NCBI RefSeq assembly: GCF_011759705.1
Contig: NZ_JAAOZF010000002.1
Span: forward strand, 248,001-312,000
Length of the DNA: 64,000 bases
From: Microbacterium ulmi
GTDB lineage: Bacteria > Actinomycetota > Actinomycetes > Actinomycetales > Microbacteriaceae
Direction: 5' to 3'
Part shown: positions 62,502 through 64,000 of the stretch, piece after piece
Layout of the letters: each line of letters starts with the position of its first letter
How positions within the stretch are numbered: the stretch's first letter is position 1
The notes under the pieces: generated by a model
Told to the model about the DNA's origin: nothing
Database searches by the model: none
Seen by the model: only the letters and a program-made list of their open reading frames with translations
Translations under genes and position numbers: made by a program

Positions 62502-64000
62502 TGATCCGGTTCGAGGGCTTCGGCTTCCGCTACGAGGGCACGGACGACTGGGTCGTCGACGGCGTAGACCTCGAGATCCCCGAGGGCAGCATCGTGCTGC
62601 TGACGGGGCCGAGCGGATCGGGGAAGTCCACGCTCGCACTCGCTCTGAACGGCGTCGTGCCCCAGCTCATCGCGGGAGAGACGCGAGGCTCGCTCACGGT
62701 CGGGGAGCTCCCGTCTCTGACCACGCCCGTCGCGCAGATGGCCGACCAGGTCGCCGTCGTCTTCCAGGATCCCGAGGTGCAGCTGTTCACTCTCACCGTC
62801 GAGGACGAGGTGGCCATGTCGCTCGAGGCGGCCCGAGTGCCGCGCGACGAGATGCAGCGACGCGTGCAGAGCGCCATCGACGAGTGCGGTCTGAGCGGAC
62901 TCGAGCTCGCCTCCCCCGCGCGGCTCAGCGGCGGCCAGAAGCAGCGCGTCGCGATCGCAGCGGCGCTGGCCCGCGAGCCCAGCGTGCTCGTGTTCGACGA
63001 CCCCACGGCCAACCTCGACCCCGAGGGCACGCAGCACGTATACGAGACGATCGCCGCCGTCGCCGCCCGGCGTGGACGCACGATCTTCATCATCGGCCGG
63101 GAGCTCGACGCCCTCGCGGGTCTCGTGGACCGCGTCGTGGCGCTCGAGGGCGGGCGCGTCGTGTACGACGGCGCGCCGCGGGGGCTGCTCGAGCAGGCGG
63201 AGCTCGTCGAGCGCCTCGGCATCCGGCCTCCCCTCGCCACTGAGGTCGCGCATCGGCTGGCGTCGATCTCGGCGGGCAGGTGGCACTGGGGCGGACAGGT
63301 GCCGGTCGACGAGGCCGGCCTCCTCCGCGAGATCCCGCCCGCGGCGACGACGCTCTCGATCGTGCCGGCCGAGCCTCCGCCCCCGAGCCAGACCTCGTCG
63401 GTGCTGCGATTCGACGACGTCGCCTTCTCCTACACGCGCCGCGGCCGCGTCGTGCTCGACGGCGTCACGTTCGATGTCTCGGCCGGCGAGTTCGTCGTGC
63501 TGGCCGGCCGAAACGGGGCGGGCAAGTCGACTCTCCTCGGTCAGATCAGCGGACTTCTGCGACCCCGCAGCGGCCGTGTCCTGCTGGGAGGACGGGATGT
63601 CGCGGCGCTCACGGTCGCGCAGATCGCCCAGACCGTCGGCTTCATCTTCCAGAACCCCAACCACCAGCTCTTCCGCGACACCGTCGAGGCGGAGGTGGCG
63701 TTCGGCCCGCACTGCATGGGATGGGACGCCGACCGCACGCGCGCTGCCGTCGACTCCGCGCTTGCTCGCACGGGCCTCGTCGGCATGCGCCACCGCGATC
63801 CCGACCTCCTGAGCATGGGCTATCGCCAGCGCGTGGCGGTCGCCGCCGTCCTCGCCCTCGATCCGCAGCTGCTGCTGCTCGACGAGCCCACGACCGGCCA
63901 GGACGAGCACGGCCTGGCCGAGCTCATGCGGCTGGTGGGCGAGCTCAACGCGTCGGGGGTCACGGTCGTCATGATCACCCACGACATGTCGGTCGCGCTC
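62502..64000 (+). CDS. ECF-type double ATPase (two ABC domains fused), 3' end beyond window
   Basis: At least 499 residues are visible, open at the window end. First ABC domain: Walker A GPSGSGKS (36-43), signature LSGGQKQR, Walker B LVFDDPTANLD. Second domain: Walker A GRNGAGKS (about 335-342), a variant signature LSMGYRQR, Walker B LLLDEPTTGQD and switch ITHDM. The fused EcfA-EcfA' arrangement is common in ECF transporters for vitamins and related compounds. A T component gene is expected downstream, outside the window. Start ATG 62502 follows a GGGAGAGG ribosome site. Confidence 0.92.

Overview
The window reads as a chromosomal segment of a high-GC actinobacterium of the family Microbacteriaceae, most like Microbacterium. 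The reasons are a base composition of roughly 70% GC by eye, GC-ending codons, a cysteine-free S4 protein, an ANTAR response regulator, an HGxxPAAW small membrane protein beside trpC, a MihF-Gmk fusion and a PriA lacking helicase motifs. I see no insertion sequences, prophage genes, CRISPR arrays or rRNA. Most of it is core genome, nearly all on the minus strand and packed into long runs with ATGA/GTGA start-stop overlaps.

Layout by coordinate: 1-5.7 kb holds a DUF885 hydrolase (cut by the window edge), polA, a hotdog thioesterase, an ANTAR regulator, tRNA-Leu(CAA) and a truncated SHOCT gene. 5.7-21.1 kb is a central-metabolism and amino-acid block: pyk, gltD-gltB, lgt, trpA-trpB-trpC, two small Trp-linked membrane genes, hisI-hisF-hisG-hisE and rpe. 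21.2-23.3 kb is a small accessory insert with a CHAT-protease / transmembrane / PA-IL-lectin-like protein and a tyrosinase gene remnant. 23.3-39.5 kb holds rsmB, fmt, priA, metK, rpoZ, a hypothetical gene, mihF-gmk, pyrF, carB, carA, a one-pass membrane gene, pyrC, pyrB and pyrR. Before pyrR lies a good match to the actinobacterial PyrR RNA box.

39.5-46.5 kb is a second accessory block: a TMEM175-like protein, PadR plus its HAAS membrane partner, an MBL-Rieske fusion and a SWIM-SNF2 helicase. 46.6-59.9 kb returns to core genes (nusB, efp, then aroQ-aroB-aroK-aroC-aroE, mltG, ruvX, alaS). A divergent TetR/DHA2 efflux pair sits between efp and aroQ. 60.0-60.8 kb has rpsD followed by a 57-bp tandem repeat that copies the rpsD stop region. 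61.1-64 kb is a plus-strand GntR regulator with an ECF-type transporter (S component plus a double ATPase cut by the window end).

Together the core genes give shikimate synthesis, part of tryptophan and histidine synthesis, pyrimidine synthesis to UMP, nitrogen assimilation and translation functions. Two genes expected from the usual gene order are absent at their places: trpE (between hisI and the Trp membrane gene) and coaBC (between rpoZ and metK). The most novel item is the CHAT-TM-lectin protein, which looks like a one-component membrane receptor with a cytoplasmic caspase-like protease.
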